Assembly (NCBI GenBank): GCA_036732755.1
Contig: DAINBU010000129.1
Span: 1 to 12,997, forward strand
Direction: 5' to 3'
Length of the DNA stretch: 12,997 nucleotides
From: DASRRB01 sp036732755
GTDB lineage: Bacteria; Planctomycetota; B15-G4; SIAN01
Shown: one piece after another, positions 1 to 6,988 of the stretch
Numbering within the stretch: position 1 is the stretch's first letter
Layout: each line of letters starts with the position of its first letter
Position numbers and translations under genes: made by a program
The notes under the pieces: model-generated
What the model was told of the DNA's origin: nothing
What the model saw: the letters and a program-made list of their open reading frames with translations, nothing else
Database searches by the model: none

Positions 1-1357
1 GGAGCGGCTTGATCTTCGTCACCTCTTCGCAGTAACCGCCGGGACTGAGCGTGATACCGCAGCCGATCACCTCGTCGAATCCCATGCCGTGACGCGCCCA
101 CATGAGGGCCGCGATCCCGCTCGACCATGACACCCACGCGAGATCCGGCCACACGTAGTCGAGATCGGCCTCGTTGCCAGCGGTGAACCATTTCACGCGC
201 CGCGTCTGGATGTGCTTCTTGCGGGCGTGCGCGGGCAGGCGCTCCGCGACGACGTCGAGCTCGGCGTCGGTCGTTTCTCGAGAGAGGCTCAGGCGCACGA
301 CGGAACGCACCTCGTCGTCGCGGAGCCCGGCGGCGCGCAGCGCGGGCGAGATCTCCTTCGCGCCGGCGTGGCAGGCGGCGCCCGCCGACGCGCAGATGCC
401 GTCGCCCTCGAGATGGTGCAGCAGCGGCTCGGCGAGGACGCCCGGGATCACGAGCGCGAGGATATGGGGCAGCACGGCCGGCCCGTCGCAGAGCGGCCGG
501 ATCTCCGGGATCGCCTCGCGCAGGCGCGCGAGCAGCCGGTCGCGCCGCGCGCGCAGCGCCGCGTGGTCGGCGGCGGTCGCGGCGGCGAGCAGCGCGACCG
601 CCTGGCCGAGGCCGGCGATGCCGGGGACGTTCTCCGTGCCGCTCCGCCGGTCTTGTTCCTGGCCGCCGCCGAGCAGCTGCGGGGTGAGCGTCGTGCGCGT
701 GCGCAGCAGCAGCGCGCCGACGCCCTTCGGTCCGTGGACCTTGTGCGCCGAGACCGATGCGCTGTCGATGCCGGCCGCGAACGGCGGCGGACGCGGCTTG
801 CCGAACGCCTGCACCGAGTCGACGTGGATCAGCGCGCGCGGCGCCTTGCTGCGCACGAGCGGCACGATCGCGTCGAAGGGGTTGCGCGACCCGATCTCGT
901 TGTGGCCGTCGAAGAGGACGACCAGCCCGCCCCGCTCATCAAGCGCGTCAGCAAAACGGTCGAAATCGATGACGCCGCCGTTCGCGAGCGCCACTTCGAC
1001 GATCTCGGCGCCGGCGCGCGCGCGCAGCGGACGGGCGAGCGAGGGGTGCTCGGCGTTCGTCGTGACGACGCGCGTCGCCCGCGAGCGGAGCGGCAGGCCG
1101 AGCGCCGCGAGCTGGTTCGCCTCGGTCCCCCCCGACGTGAAGACGACCCCGTCGGGATCGATCCCGCAGTAGCGGGAGAGCGTGGCGCGGGCATCCTCGA
1201 CGACGCGGCGGGCGGCGAGGCCCGGCGGATGGCGGGAGGAGGGGTTCGCCCAGGCCGACTCGAGCGCCGCGGTGATGACCGCGACGACGCTCGGATGGGG
1301 CCGGGTCGTCGCAGCATTGTCGAGGTAGATCGCGCGGTCGGGGATCGGTGGACTCAT
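1..1357 (-). CDS. Cysteine desulfurase (NifS/IscS-like, class V aminotransferase fold), partial at left edge, with unusual C-terminal continuation
   Basis: PLP enzyme that takes sulfur from cysteine as an enzyme-bound persulfide; some relatives release selenium from selenocysteine. The frame is open from ATG 1357-1355 to the left edge (452 codons, no stop). Visible family motifs: YLDNAATT at residues 11-18, TSGGTEANQ, HNEIGS (usually NNEIG), HVDSVQAFGK, the PLP-lysine motif SAHKVHG with K206, and the persulfide loop AGAACHAG with C329. The recognisable enzyme ends near residue 375, the usual size. About 77 more residues follow, Trp-rich and with somewhat more A/T-ending codons, containing SSGIAALMWARHGMGFDEV; these are not part of the known family. 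No clear Shine-Dalgarno precedes the ATG. It diverges from tRNA-Sec, so a selenium link is plausible but not shown. The enzyme family is certain; the substrate and the tail are not. Confidence 0.9.
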   Translation of the reverse strand, partial: MSPPIPDRAIYLDNAATTRPHPSVVAVITAALESAWANPSSRHPPGLAARRVVEDARATLSRYCGIDPDGVVFTSGGTEANQLAALGLPLRSRATRVVTTNAEHPSLARPLRARAGAEIVEVALANGGVIDFDRFADALDERGGLVVLFDGHNEIGSRNPFDAIVPLVRSKAPRALIHVDSVQAFGKPRPPPFAAGIDSASVSAHKVHGPKGVGALLLRTRTTLTPQLLGGGQEQDRRSGTENVPGIAGLGQAVALLAAATAADHAALRARRDRLLARLREAIPEIRPLCDGPAVLPHILALVIPGVLAEPLLHHLEGDGICASAGAACHAGAKEISPALRAAGLRDDEVRSVVRLSLSRETTDAELDVVAERLPAHARKKHIQTRRVKWFTAGNEADLDYVWPDLAWVSWSSGIAALMWARHGMGFDEVIGCGITLSPGGYCEEVTKIKPL

Positions 1358-1375
1358 CGTGGGGGCGAAGCCGTG

Positions 1376-1391
1376 TGCGGTTCTAACCGCA
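1376..1391. promoter_or_regulatory. Perfect 16-bp dyad between desulfurase and tRNA-Sec
   Basis: TGCGGTT-CT-AACCGCA is a perfect 7-bp inverted repeat with a 2-nt centre. It lies 19 bp upstream of the desulfurase ATG and 6 bp upstream of the -10-like TACAAT of tRNA-Sec, so it covers the expected -35 region of the tRNA promoter. It could be an operator shared by the two divergent genes, or a hairpin in the desulfurase leader. The symmetry is seen directly; the function is inferred. Confidence 0.45.
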
Positions 1392-1397
1392 GCCGCC

Positions 1398-1403
1398 TAC
1401 AAT
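1398..1403 (+). promoter_or_regulatory. -10-like element of tRNA-Sec promoter
   Basis: TACAAT matches five of six bases of the sigma-70 consensus TATAAT and ends 13 nt before the first tRNA base, a suitable distance for a short-leader tRNA transcript. No good -35 hexamer is visible; the 16-bp dyad occupies that position. Confidence 0.45.
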
Positions 1404-1416
1404 GCCGCGCCACTAC

Positions 1417-1513
1417 GGGAGCGGATCGGTGCTGGTGTGCCGCGCGGACTTCAAATCCGTCGTGGGGCCCTGCAAAGGTCCCAGGTGGGTTCGATTCCCA
1501 TGCGCTCCCGCCA
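1417..1513 (+). tRNA. selC: tRNA-Sec (anticodon UCA)
   Basis: Selenocysteine tRNA that reads UGA with SelB and a SECIS element. The architecture is that of bacterial tRNA-Sec. The acceptor is GGGAGCGG with GCGCTCCC (eight positions, seven paired; the eighth is G1424/G1502). The D stem has 6 bp (CGGTGC/GTGCCG) with a 4-nt TGGT loop. The anticodon arm GCGGA-CTTCAAA-TCCGT places TCA at 1451-1453. The long variable arm TGGGGCC/GGTCCCA is followed by a 5-bp T stem around TTCGATT, discriminator G, and an encoded CCA (1511-1513). The loop CTTCAAA and variable-arm GGGGCC closely match E. coli selC. It implies that the organism makes selenoproteins; no in-frame-TGA selenoprotein gene is recognised in the window. 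Confidence 0.95.
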
Positions 1514-1612
1514 GCACGGCGGGCCCTGGAAGCGGGCGGCGCGGCCAAAAAAAGCGGGGGGAAAAGAAAGTGGGCGGCCTCCCCCCGGAAGCCGCTCTCA
1601 ACTTTCCGCGAA

Positions 1613-1639
1613 GTTCAGCTCAGCCAGGGATTGCTGAAC
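1613..1639. repeat. Inverted repeat, 7-bp arms, 13-nt loop
   Basis: GTTCAGC at 1613-1619 pairs perfectly with GCTGAAC at 1633-1639. It lies 100 nt downstream of tRNA-Sec. There is no T-run directly after it, so it is not a standard terminator, although a T-rich stretch follows at about 1664-1671. Confidence 0.4.
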
Positions 1640-1786
1640 CCCGCACGATCGTCTTTGTACCTGTTCTTTTTCCCCGTCCTGTTTCGAGGGTTCGCGTCAG
1701 CCAAGCTGCACGACCACTCGATCCGAGAACTCTTGACCGGCCGGCATAGAGCGATCGCGGTGCCACATGCGGAAAGCCGGGGGAAA

Positions 1787-1827
1787 CGAGTCGTAAGATA
1801 CTGAATAATAATGACTTACATCACTCG
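1787..1827. repeat. Two-part inverted repeat with AT-rich loop
   Basis: CGAGT-c-GTAAG (1787-1797) faces CTTAC-atc-ACTCG (1815-1827) across a 17-nt AT-rich loop. Two 5-bp stems are separated by an asymmetric internal loop (1 nt against 3 nt). It sits in the AT-rich spacer, far from any start codon. It could be a protein-binding site or a folded RNA. Confidence 0.4.
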
Positions 1828-1979
1828 ACGCGGAATCAGATCGGAACATACCGTCTGCACCAGTGTGCATGGATTTGTCCCTATCGGGATTGACATCGTC
1901 TCAACACAGTTTCTCAAGTGATTGTAGTGCAATGTGTTATGACGCATGAACGCAGATGCAGGCACGGAGATCCACCCCG

Positions 1980-2006
1980 AGCCTCCCGGGGCTCCCCGGG
2001 GAGGCT
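1980..2006 (-). terminator. GC-rich hairpin at the 3' end of the thioredoxin-like gene
   Basis: AGCCTCCC (1980-1987) and GGGAGGCT (1999-2006) form an 8-bp stem, extended by GGGG/CCCC (1988-1991/1994-1997) with one bulged G. The stem touches the stop codon of the minus-strand gene (TAA, 2008-2006). No U-tract follows on the minus strand, so it may act as a 3' stabilising or pausing hairpin rather than a classical intrinsic terminator. Confidence 0.55.
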
Positions 2007-3070
2007 TACTTCTTCGGCTTGAGTGTGGCCAGTAGCTCGCGCCCGCGCGGCGTGAAGCGCGACTTCGGGAAGTCGTGGACGAGCTTCTCGAGCGCAGTCA
2101 CGGCCCGCTTCGCGTCGCCGGCCCGGCGCGCCGTGCGACCCTGGACGAAGAGTATGCGCGCCGCGCGGTCCGCCTTGAGGTTGGCGAGGAAGGGCTTCGC
2201 CTCGGGGCTCTTCTCCCATGCGGCAACGCGCGCGGCGGCGTCGCGCGCGGCGGCGAGCTTCCCGAAGCCGGTCGCGACGTCGTCCATCTGCGTCAGGGCG
2301 GCGGCGCAGTCGCCCGAGCTCCAGCTGCTCTCCGCGACCTTCATCAGCTCGCGGCCCCGCGGCTCGAGCGCGTCGAGATCGCCGCGCGCGGTGGCGATCG
2401 GCTTGTAGTCCCCCGGGATCCGGGCGAGCTCCTCGAGGATCTCGACCGCCGCCGAGTAGTCGCTCGCGTTGGCGAGCTGCTTCGCCTCGTCGAGCCCGCG
2501 CTTCAAGCGGAGGTAGTCGCTGCGGGCGAGCCCGTTCCCGACGCGCTTCTGCGCCTCCTTCACCATCGCAACGACGGCGGGGGCGCGCTGCTCGTGGTGG
2601 ATCACCGTGACCACCTCGTGGGCCGGGGTGATCGTCACGAACATGGGCGAGATGATCGCCCCGTCCTTCGCGACCTTTTCGAAGACCTTCGCGTCGCGGC
2701 TGATCTCCGTCAGCATGCGCAGGTGGTCGGTGCAGAGCGTGCCGCCGTAGGTCTGGCAGACGTTGCGCTCGACGCCGTCGATCGTCTGGCGCTTGGTGCC
2801 GTGCTCCTCCTGGCTGGCGAGGATCAGGACCGCACCATCGACCGCTTTGCGGAAGTCGGCGTCCTCGTAGAACTCCGCGATCGTCCCTCCCGAGTTGTTG
2901 GTCGCCCAGGAATCGAAGTCGAGGACGAGGACGGGTACGTTGCGCAGCACCGCCTCCTCGAACGCCTGGTTGTAACGGTCGACGAAGGGGAGGGGGCTCG
3001 CTTCCGAGGGGGCGGTCGGGACGGCGGCGATGCACCCGGCGACGAGGGTGAGGAGCGGTTCGAGCAGCAT
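2006..3070 (-). CDS. Predicted lipoprotein with thioredoxin-like domain lacking CxxC, plus TPR-like C-terminus
   Basis: 354 residues. The N-terminus has a short hydrophobic stretch ending in the lipobox LVAGC (C13), suggesting an envelope lipoprotein, although only M-L-L-E-P precedes it and no positive charge is present. Residues about 30-180 resemble a thioredoxin fold: a helix, then the strand VPVLVLDFDSWATNN, where a thioredoxin would carry WCxxC, and a later cis-Pro-like segment IISPMFVTITP. The redox motif is absent, but C105 and C113 (CX7C) could form a disulfide. Residues 185-354 look like helical TPR-type repeats, including SDYSAAVEILEEL and GDAKRAVTALEKLVHDFP. The start is supported by GGAGG nine bases upstream. 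It is divergent from the TPR-zincin gene, with overlapping ATGs. Non-catalytic thioredoxin-like is the best call; the function is unknown. Confidence 0.75.
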   Translation of the reverse strand: MLLEPLLTLVAGCIAAVPTAPSEASPLPFVDRYNQAFEEAVLRNVPVLVLDFDSWATNNSGGTIAEFYEDADFRKAVDGAVLILASQEEHGTKRQTIDGVERNVCQTYGGTLCTDHLRMLTEISRDAKVFEKVAKDGAIISPMFVTITPAHEVVTVIHHEQRAPAVVAMVKEAQKRVGNGLARSDYLRLKRGLDEAKQLANASDYSAAVEILEELARIPGDYKPIATARGDLDALEPRGRELMKVAESSWSSGDCAAALTQMDDVATGFGKLAAARDAAARVAAWEKSPEAKPFLANLKADRAARILFVQGRTARRAGDAKRAVTALEKLVHDFPKSRFTPRGRELLATLKPKK

Positions 3071-5444
3071 GCGAAACGGCCTCCGCGACGCGTCGACGCC
3101 TCCGCGGCGAATCTACCTCGCCGCGCTCGTCGCGGTCGGGCTGGTCGGCTGCAGCGGCGCCGCGCCGTCGCCCGCGTCGGTCCACCACGTCGAGTCGGGC
3201 GCGGTCCGCAGCCTCCTCGACCGTGCGGCCGAGCGGCTCGACGCCGGCGCGCGCGAAGAGGCGACGGCGCTCTGCCGCGACGCGCTGCGCGCCGATCCCG
3301 AGGGGGTCGCCGCGCACCGCGCGCTGCAGAACCTCGAGCTCGCCGACCACCGGCGCGGCGAGCTGCTGCTGCGCTACCGCGCGTGGCGCGACGAGGCGCC
3401 CGAGCGCTCCGACCGCTGGTACCTGTGGGGGCGGCTGCTCTCGTCGCCCGAATTGCAGCGCGACGCCTTCGAGCGCGCGCACGCGCTCGACCCGAAGAAC
3501 CCGTGGCCGCTGCTCGGCCTCGGCCACCTCGCGCTCGGCGCGGGCGACACGCAGCGCGCGCTCGACCTGTTCCGGATCGGCCGCAAGCTCGCGCCCGAGC
3601 TGCCCGACCTCGAGCTCGGGATGATGCGTGCGCTCATGCCGAATCCGGCGCGCTGGCCGGAGCTCGAGCGCGTGCTCGGGAGCTGGGTCGACGGCGAGCG
3701 CTGGGACGTCGCGCGCCTGCTCCTGCTCGCCGAGCTCGAGGAGCGGCGCGACCGGCCGCGCGACGCGGTCACGCTGCTCACGCGCCTCTTGTCGCGCGTG
3801 CCCCGCAACGCCGACGTCGCCGCGACGCTCGCCGACCGCTTCGAGACGAACGGGACGGTCAACGACGCGGAGTTCCTGCTGCGCGAGCTCTCGGGCAGCG
3901 CGCGCGAGCCGGGCGTGCAGCCGCTGCTGGCGCGCGCGCACGCGATGCTCGGCGACTCGGCGGGGGCGCTCGCGCTCTTCGGGAACGGCGCCGACCTCGA
4001 GTCGCGCGACCGCGAACGGCGGCGCCGCCTCCTTGTCGTGCACGGCAAGGTCGCCGAGGCGCTCGCGCTCGAGCGCGACCGCTTCGCCGCACTGCGCGCC
4101 GTCGGGGCCGACGTCGCCGCGTTCGAGGAGGCCGAGCGGCTCGCCCGCGAAGGGTCCGGCGGCGACCGCGTGGCGCTGGCGGCGGCGTTCCGCTCGCTTG
4201 GCTGGATCGAGGAGGCGGCCGCGCTGCTGCGGCCGCTCGCCTCGGCGGACGCGTCGGAGCCGGCCGACCGGCTCGTCGCCGAGCTCAACGTGCAGCGCCG
4301 CCTCGAGGCGGAGCTCGAGGTCCTCGCGCTCGGCATCTATCGCACGTTCGACTCGCGCGCACCGATCCCCTCCTTCGACGACTACCTCGGCCGGGTCGGT
4401 GGCGCGGTGCGTCGGGCGCTGGGGGAGGACCTCGTCGCCGGCGCGCCGCGCGCGAGCTACTGGCCGATCGGCGAACTGCTCGACCCCGAGGCCGATTCGG
4501 GCATCGCGGCGTGGTTCCGCGCGCGCGGCCGCCTGCTCGTGGCGGGCAACCGCGGCGGCAAGCCGCCCGAGCTCTTCCTCGCGCCGGTCCTCGCCACGCG
4601 CCGCCTCGGTCCCGGCGGGACGCGCCTCTCCTTCACCGAGGGGGTCGAGATCCCCGGCTACCTCGAGCACCGCGGTGCCCGCTTCTCCGGCGCGGCGCTG
4701 GTCCGCTTCGTCTACCTCGACGTCGCGGCGATCGAAGACGACGTCGGGCGGCTGCTGCGCTTCGCGAACGCGATCGGGCCGGCGGCCGCGCGCATCGCCG
4801 TCGATCCGGTGCTGCCGGCCGGGGACGGCGACGAGCGCTGCTCGCTCGACGAGCCGGCCGAGGTGGCCGTCAAGCTCGAGCTCAAGGCGCTCGTGGCGTT
4901 CCGCGCGCGTCACCCCGACGGCTCGCGCGCGGCGCTGCTCGCCGAGGCGATCGACGCGGTGCTCTCCCACGAGATCGGCCATCTCGAGGACGCGCAGCGC
5001 TTCCTGCCGATCGGCAGCCACCTGATCGGCATCACCTGGCAGCTCGCGAAGCTCGGCTTCTCGGCGCAGCGCGCCGAGGAGTGGCTGGAGATGCGCGCCG
5101 AGTGCCGGGCGCTGGCGCGCGCGGACAACCCGTGGCTCGTGCTCGCGAGCTGCGCCGGCCAGCTCGGCGGCAGCCAGCCGACGCTCACGCCCCACGCCGG
5201 CGGCTACCGCGACCTGCTCGCGCGCCTGATCGAGGCGATCGACGACGATCCCGAGGCGTTCCCGTCGCTCGCGCGCGACCACGTGCTCGTCCAGCAGCTC
5301 GACCGGCTGACGGAGGCGGAGCTGCGCGAGGCGGCGCGGCGCGTCCTCTCCGACCTCGGCACCGACCTCGCAGAAGACGCCGACGACGCGGAAGACGCGG
5401 CCGGCGCCGGCGGCGTCACACCGCGCCGCGCCGGAGCACGATGA
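3069..5444 (+). CDS. TPR-repeat lipoprotein with C-terminal zincin (HExxH) domain
   Basis: 791 residues from ATG 3069. An in-frame ATG at 3030 exists, but starting at 3069 gives a normal lipoprotein signal: basic MRNGLRD...PPRR, then a hydrophobic run ending in LVGC (C28). Residues about 45-340 are TPR-like helical repeats (for example NPWPLLGLGHLALGAGDTQRALDLF). A middle region without recognised family spans about 340-600. The C-terminal part carries HEIGH at 634-638, the zinc-binding/catalytic motif of zincin metallopeptidases, and glutamates E674 and E678 in EMRAECRAL could be the third ligand, as in gluzincins. The C-terminus is acidic and Ala-rich. Its last 29 bases overlap the convergent sugar transferase gene. 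A peptidase role at the envelope is inferred from the motif; it does not look like a standard M48 protein because no transmembrane helices surround the motif. Confidence 0.8.
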   Translation: MRNGLRDASTPPRRIYLAALVAVGLVGCSGAAPSPASVHHVESGAVRSLLDRAAERLDAGAREEATALCRDALRADPEGVAAHRALQNLELADHRRGELLLRYRAWRDEAPERSDRWYLWGRLLSSPELQRDAFERAHALDPKNPWPLLGLGHLALGAGDTQRALDLFRIGRKLAPELPDLELGMMRALMPNPARWPELERVLGSWVDGERWDVARLLLLAELEERRDRPRDAVTLLTRLLSRVPRNADVAATLADRFETNGTVNDAEFLLRELSGSAREPGVQPLLARAHAMLGDSAGALALFGNGADLESRDRERRRRLLVVHGKVAEALALERDRFAALRAVGADVAAFEEAERLAREGSGGDRVALAAAFRSLGWIEEAAALLRPLASADASEPADRLVAELNVQRRLEAELEVLALGIYRTFDSRAPIPSFDDYLGRVGGAVRRALGEDLVAGAPRASYWPIGELLDPEADSGIAAWFRARGRLLVAGNRGGKPPELFLAPVLATRRLGPGGTRLSFTEGVEIPGYLEHRGARFSGAALVRFVYLDVAAIEDDVGRLLRFANAIGPAAARIAVDPVLPAGDGDERCSLDEPAEVAVKLELKALVAFRARHPDGSRAALLAEAIDAVLSHEIGHLEDAQRFLPIGSHLIGITWQLAKLGFSAQRAEEWLEMRAECRALARADNPWLVLASCAGQLGGSQPTLTPHAGGYRDLLARLIEAIDDDPEAFPSLARDHVLVQQLDRLTEAELREAARRVLSDLGTDLAEDADDAEDAAGAGGVTPRRAGAR

Positions 5445-6861
5445 CCTTGATCGTGCGCACCAGGATCAGCAGGTCGAGCCAGATCGACAGGTTCTTGATG
5501 TAGTAGAGGTCGAACTGCAGCTTCGTGACTGCGTCCTCGACGCTCGAGCCGTACTGGTAGTTGATCTGCGCCCAGCCGGTGAGCCCCGGCTTCACGAGCA
5601 GTCGCTCCATGTAGTAGGGGATCTGCTTCCTGAGCTCGTCGACGAAGAAGGGCCGCTCGGGGCGCGGGCCGACGAACGACATCTCGTTGCGCAGCACGTT
5701 CCAGATCTGCGGCAGCTCGTCGATGCGCGTCAGGCGGATGAAGCGGCCGACGCGCGTCACGCGGCGGTCGTCCTTGGCGGCCCACTGCGGCCCGCCCGTC
5801 TCGGCGTCGATGCGCATCGAGCGGAACTTCCAGCAGGTGAAGATGCGGCCGTCGCGGCCGACGCGCTTCTGCCCGTAGAGAGCCGGGCCGCGCGACTCGA
5901 GCCGGATCACGAGCGAGACCACGACGGAGAGCGGGAGCGCGACCGGCAGCACCGCCAGCGCGATCAGCACGTCGAGCGCGCGCTTCACCGCGAACGTGAC
6001 GCGGCCGCGCGTGAAGCCCTCGGCGAAGACGAGGTAGCTCGGACGCAGGCGCTGCACCGCGATCTTGCCGGTGATGCGCTCGTAGAGGAGCTCCGCCTCC
6101 TCGACGCGCAGCCCGGCGAGCCGGCAGTTCAGGAGCTCGATCATCGGCAGGCGGCCGCGTCGCTCGTCGAGCGCGACGACCACGCGGCTGGCGCGGTGCT
6201 TCAGCACGAGCGCGCTCAGGTCGTCGCACGAGCCGAGACAGGGCACGTCGGGCGGCGCGCTCGCCGGCGCTTCGCACGTCGCGAATCCGATGATCTCGTA
6301 TCCGGGGTCGCGCAGGCGCCGCAGCTCCTCGACCAGCGTGTGGCCCATGCTGCCGCTGCCCACGAGGACGACGCGCTCGTTCAGCTGCCAGCGCGCGAAG
6401 CTCCAGTGGAAGAGCACGCGGTAGAAGTGCGCGACCGGCAGCACGGCGACGAGCGCCGCGAGCGACGGCCACGGCTGGCTCAGGTAGGCGCGGAAGGGCC
6501 GGGTGTCGAAGAGGTTGGCGCCCGCTTCGAGCGCGAAGAAGGCCATCCCGATCAGGATGCCGGCGTAGAAGACCGACTCGAGGAGCTTCAGGCTGGTCTG
6601 GTTGGGGTTCGAGGTCACGCGCCAGTCGTAGAGGTCCTGGAGCGTGAAGCAGCCCTGGCAGAGCAGCGCGAGCACGGCGCCGCGCCCCAGCATCAGGTGC
6701 CACGGGAGCGCCGACCAGAATCCGCCGCGCGCGCCCGCGATCGCGGTGACGACGTCGGTGTAGCTCGTGATCGCGCCGCACACGATCGAAAGGAGGACGG
6801 TCTCGCCCAGGATCAGGGCGAGGCGGCGGCTCGGCACGAAGATCCCGTTGCGGGCGGCCAT
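5416..6861 (-). CDS. Polyprenyl glycosylphosphotransferase (exopolysaccharide sugar transferase, EpsB/PEP-CTERM-associated type)
   Basis: 481 residues. Transfers a sugar-1-phosphate from a nucleotide sugar to undecaprenyl phosphate in the inner membrane, the first step of exopolysaccharide repeat synthesis. The N-terminal third has several transmembrane helices. A Rossmann-like domain begins at VVLVGSGSMGHTLVEEL. The C-terminal bacterial sugar transferase domain starts at KRALDVLIALAVLPVALPL and contains KFRSM, the Asp-Glu dyad D381-E382 in RIDELPQ, and SFVGPRPERP (E402). The C-terminus QFDLYYIKNLSIWLDLLI is typical of the subfamily linked to exosortase loci. No other polysaccharide genes are nearby, so it may be an isolated copy. 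Its 3' end overlaps the convergent TPR-zincin gene by 29 bp. No strong Shine-Dalgarno is seen; the start is the first ATG that gives an intact membrane region. Confidence 0.93.
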   Translation of the reverse strand: MAARNGIFVPSRRLALILGETVLLSIVCGAITSYTDVVTAIAGARGGFWSALPWHLMLGRGAVLALLCQGCFTLQDLYDWRVTSNPNQTSLKLLESVFYAGILIGMAFFALEAGANLFDTRPFRAYLSQPWPSLAALVAVLPVAHFYRVLFHWSFARWQLNERVVLVGSGSMGHTLVEELRRLRDPGYEIIGFATCEAPASAPPDVPCLGSCDDLSALVLKHRASRVVVALDERRGRLPMIELLNCRLAGLRVEEAELLYERITGKIAVQRLRPSYLVFAEGFTRGRVTFAVKRALDVLIALAVLPVALPLSVVVSLVIRLESRGPALYGQKRVGRDGRIFTCWKFRSMRIDAETGGPQWAAKDDRRVTRVGRFIRLTRIDELPQIWNVLRNEMSFVGPRPERPFFVDELRKQIPYYMERLLVKPGLTGWAQINYQYGSSVEDAVTKLQFDLYYIKNLSIWLDLLILVRTIKVIVLRRGAV

Positions 6862-6988
6862 GAATTGCGCGCGGCGGCTCCGTCCGACGATTCAGCGGCG
6901 GCCCGCACGCGGGCGGGCGCCGTTCCCCGATCGTCCCCCCGATTTCGTCCGACGGCGCGCGCCTGCGCGAGCGAATTCCCCGGGGCGC

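Larger units (their letters stand above)
1514..1979. other. Non-coding, AT-richer spacer with inverted repeats
   Basis: About 470 bp between tRNA-Sec and the terminator of the thioredoxin-like gene. From about 1600 to 1960 the base composition is clearly less GC-rich than anywhere else in the window, and no convincing reading frame is seen on either strand. It holds the inverted repeats at 1613-1639 and 1787-1827, plus smaller ones: TGCAC-CAGT-GTGCA at 1856-1869 and ATTG-TAGTG-CAAT at 1921-1933. A TTGACA at 1890-1895 has no matching -10. It could be a regulatory region, an RNA gene, or a remnant of tRNA-targeted integration; nothing decides between these. Confidence 0.5.

Noticed and set aside
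174..1172. Long plus-strand open frames opposite the desulfurase
   Set aside because: Low-complexity Arg/Ser/Ala composition with no motif; the minus strand encodes a clear enzyme.
1751..1767. Sigma-54-like site on the minus strand (TGGCAC-N5-TCGCT)
   Set aside because: One mismatch to the core consensus, no gene at a suitable distance downstream on that strand, and no other support.
1890..1918. TTGACA as a plus-strand promoter
   Set aside because: No -10 hexamer at 16-19 bp spacing, and no plus-strand gene begins nearby.
3030..3071. Upstream ATG 3030 as the start of the TPR-zincin lipoprotein
   Set aside because: It would add 13 residues before a normal lipoprotein signal and lengthen the overlap with the divergent gene; ATG 3069 gives a standard signal peptide.
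1914..5503. Open frames of more than 1100 codons on both strands
   Set aside because: They are Arg/Ala/Gly-rich antisense or shifted-frame shadows caused by high GC content. The genes at 2006-3070 and 3069-5444 in other frames have signals and recognisable domains.
6901..6914. GCCCGC-AC-GCGGGC hairpin as terminator of yraN
   Set aside because: Short, no T-run, and 75 bp past the stop; in such GC-rich DNA small hairpins occur by chance.
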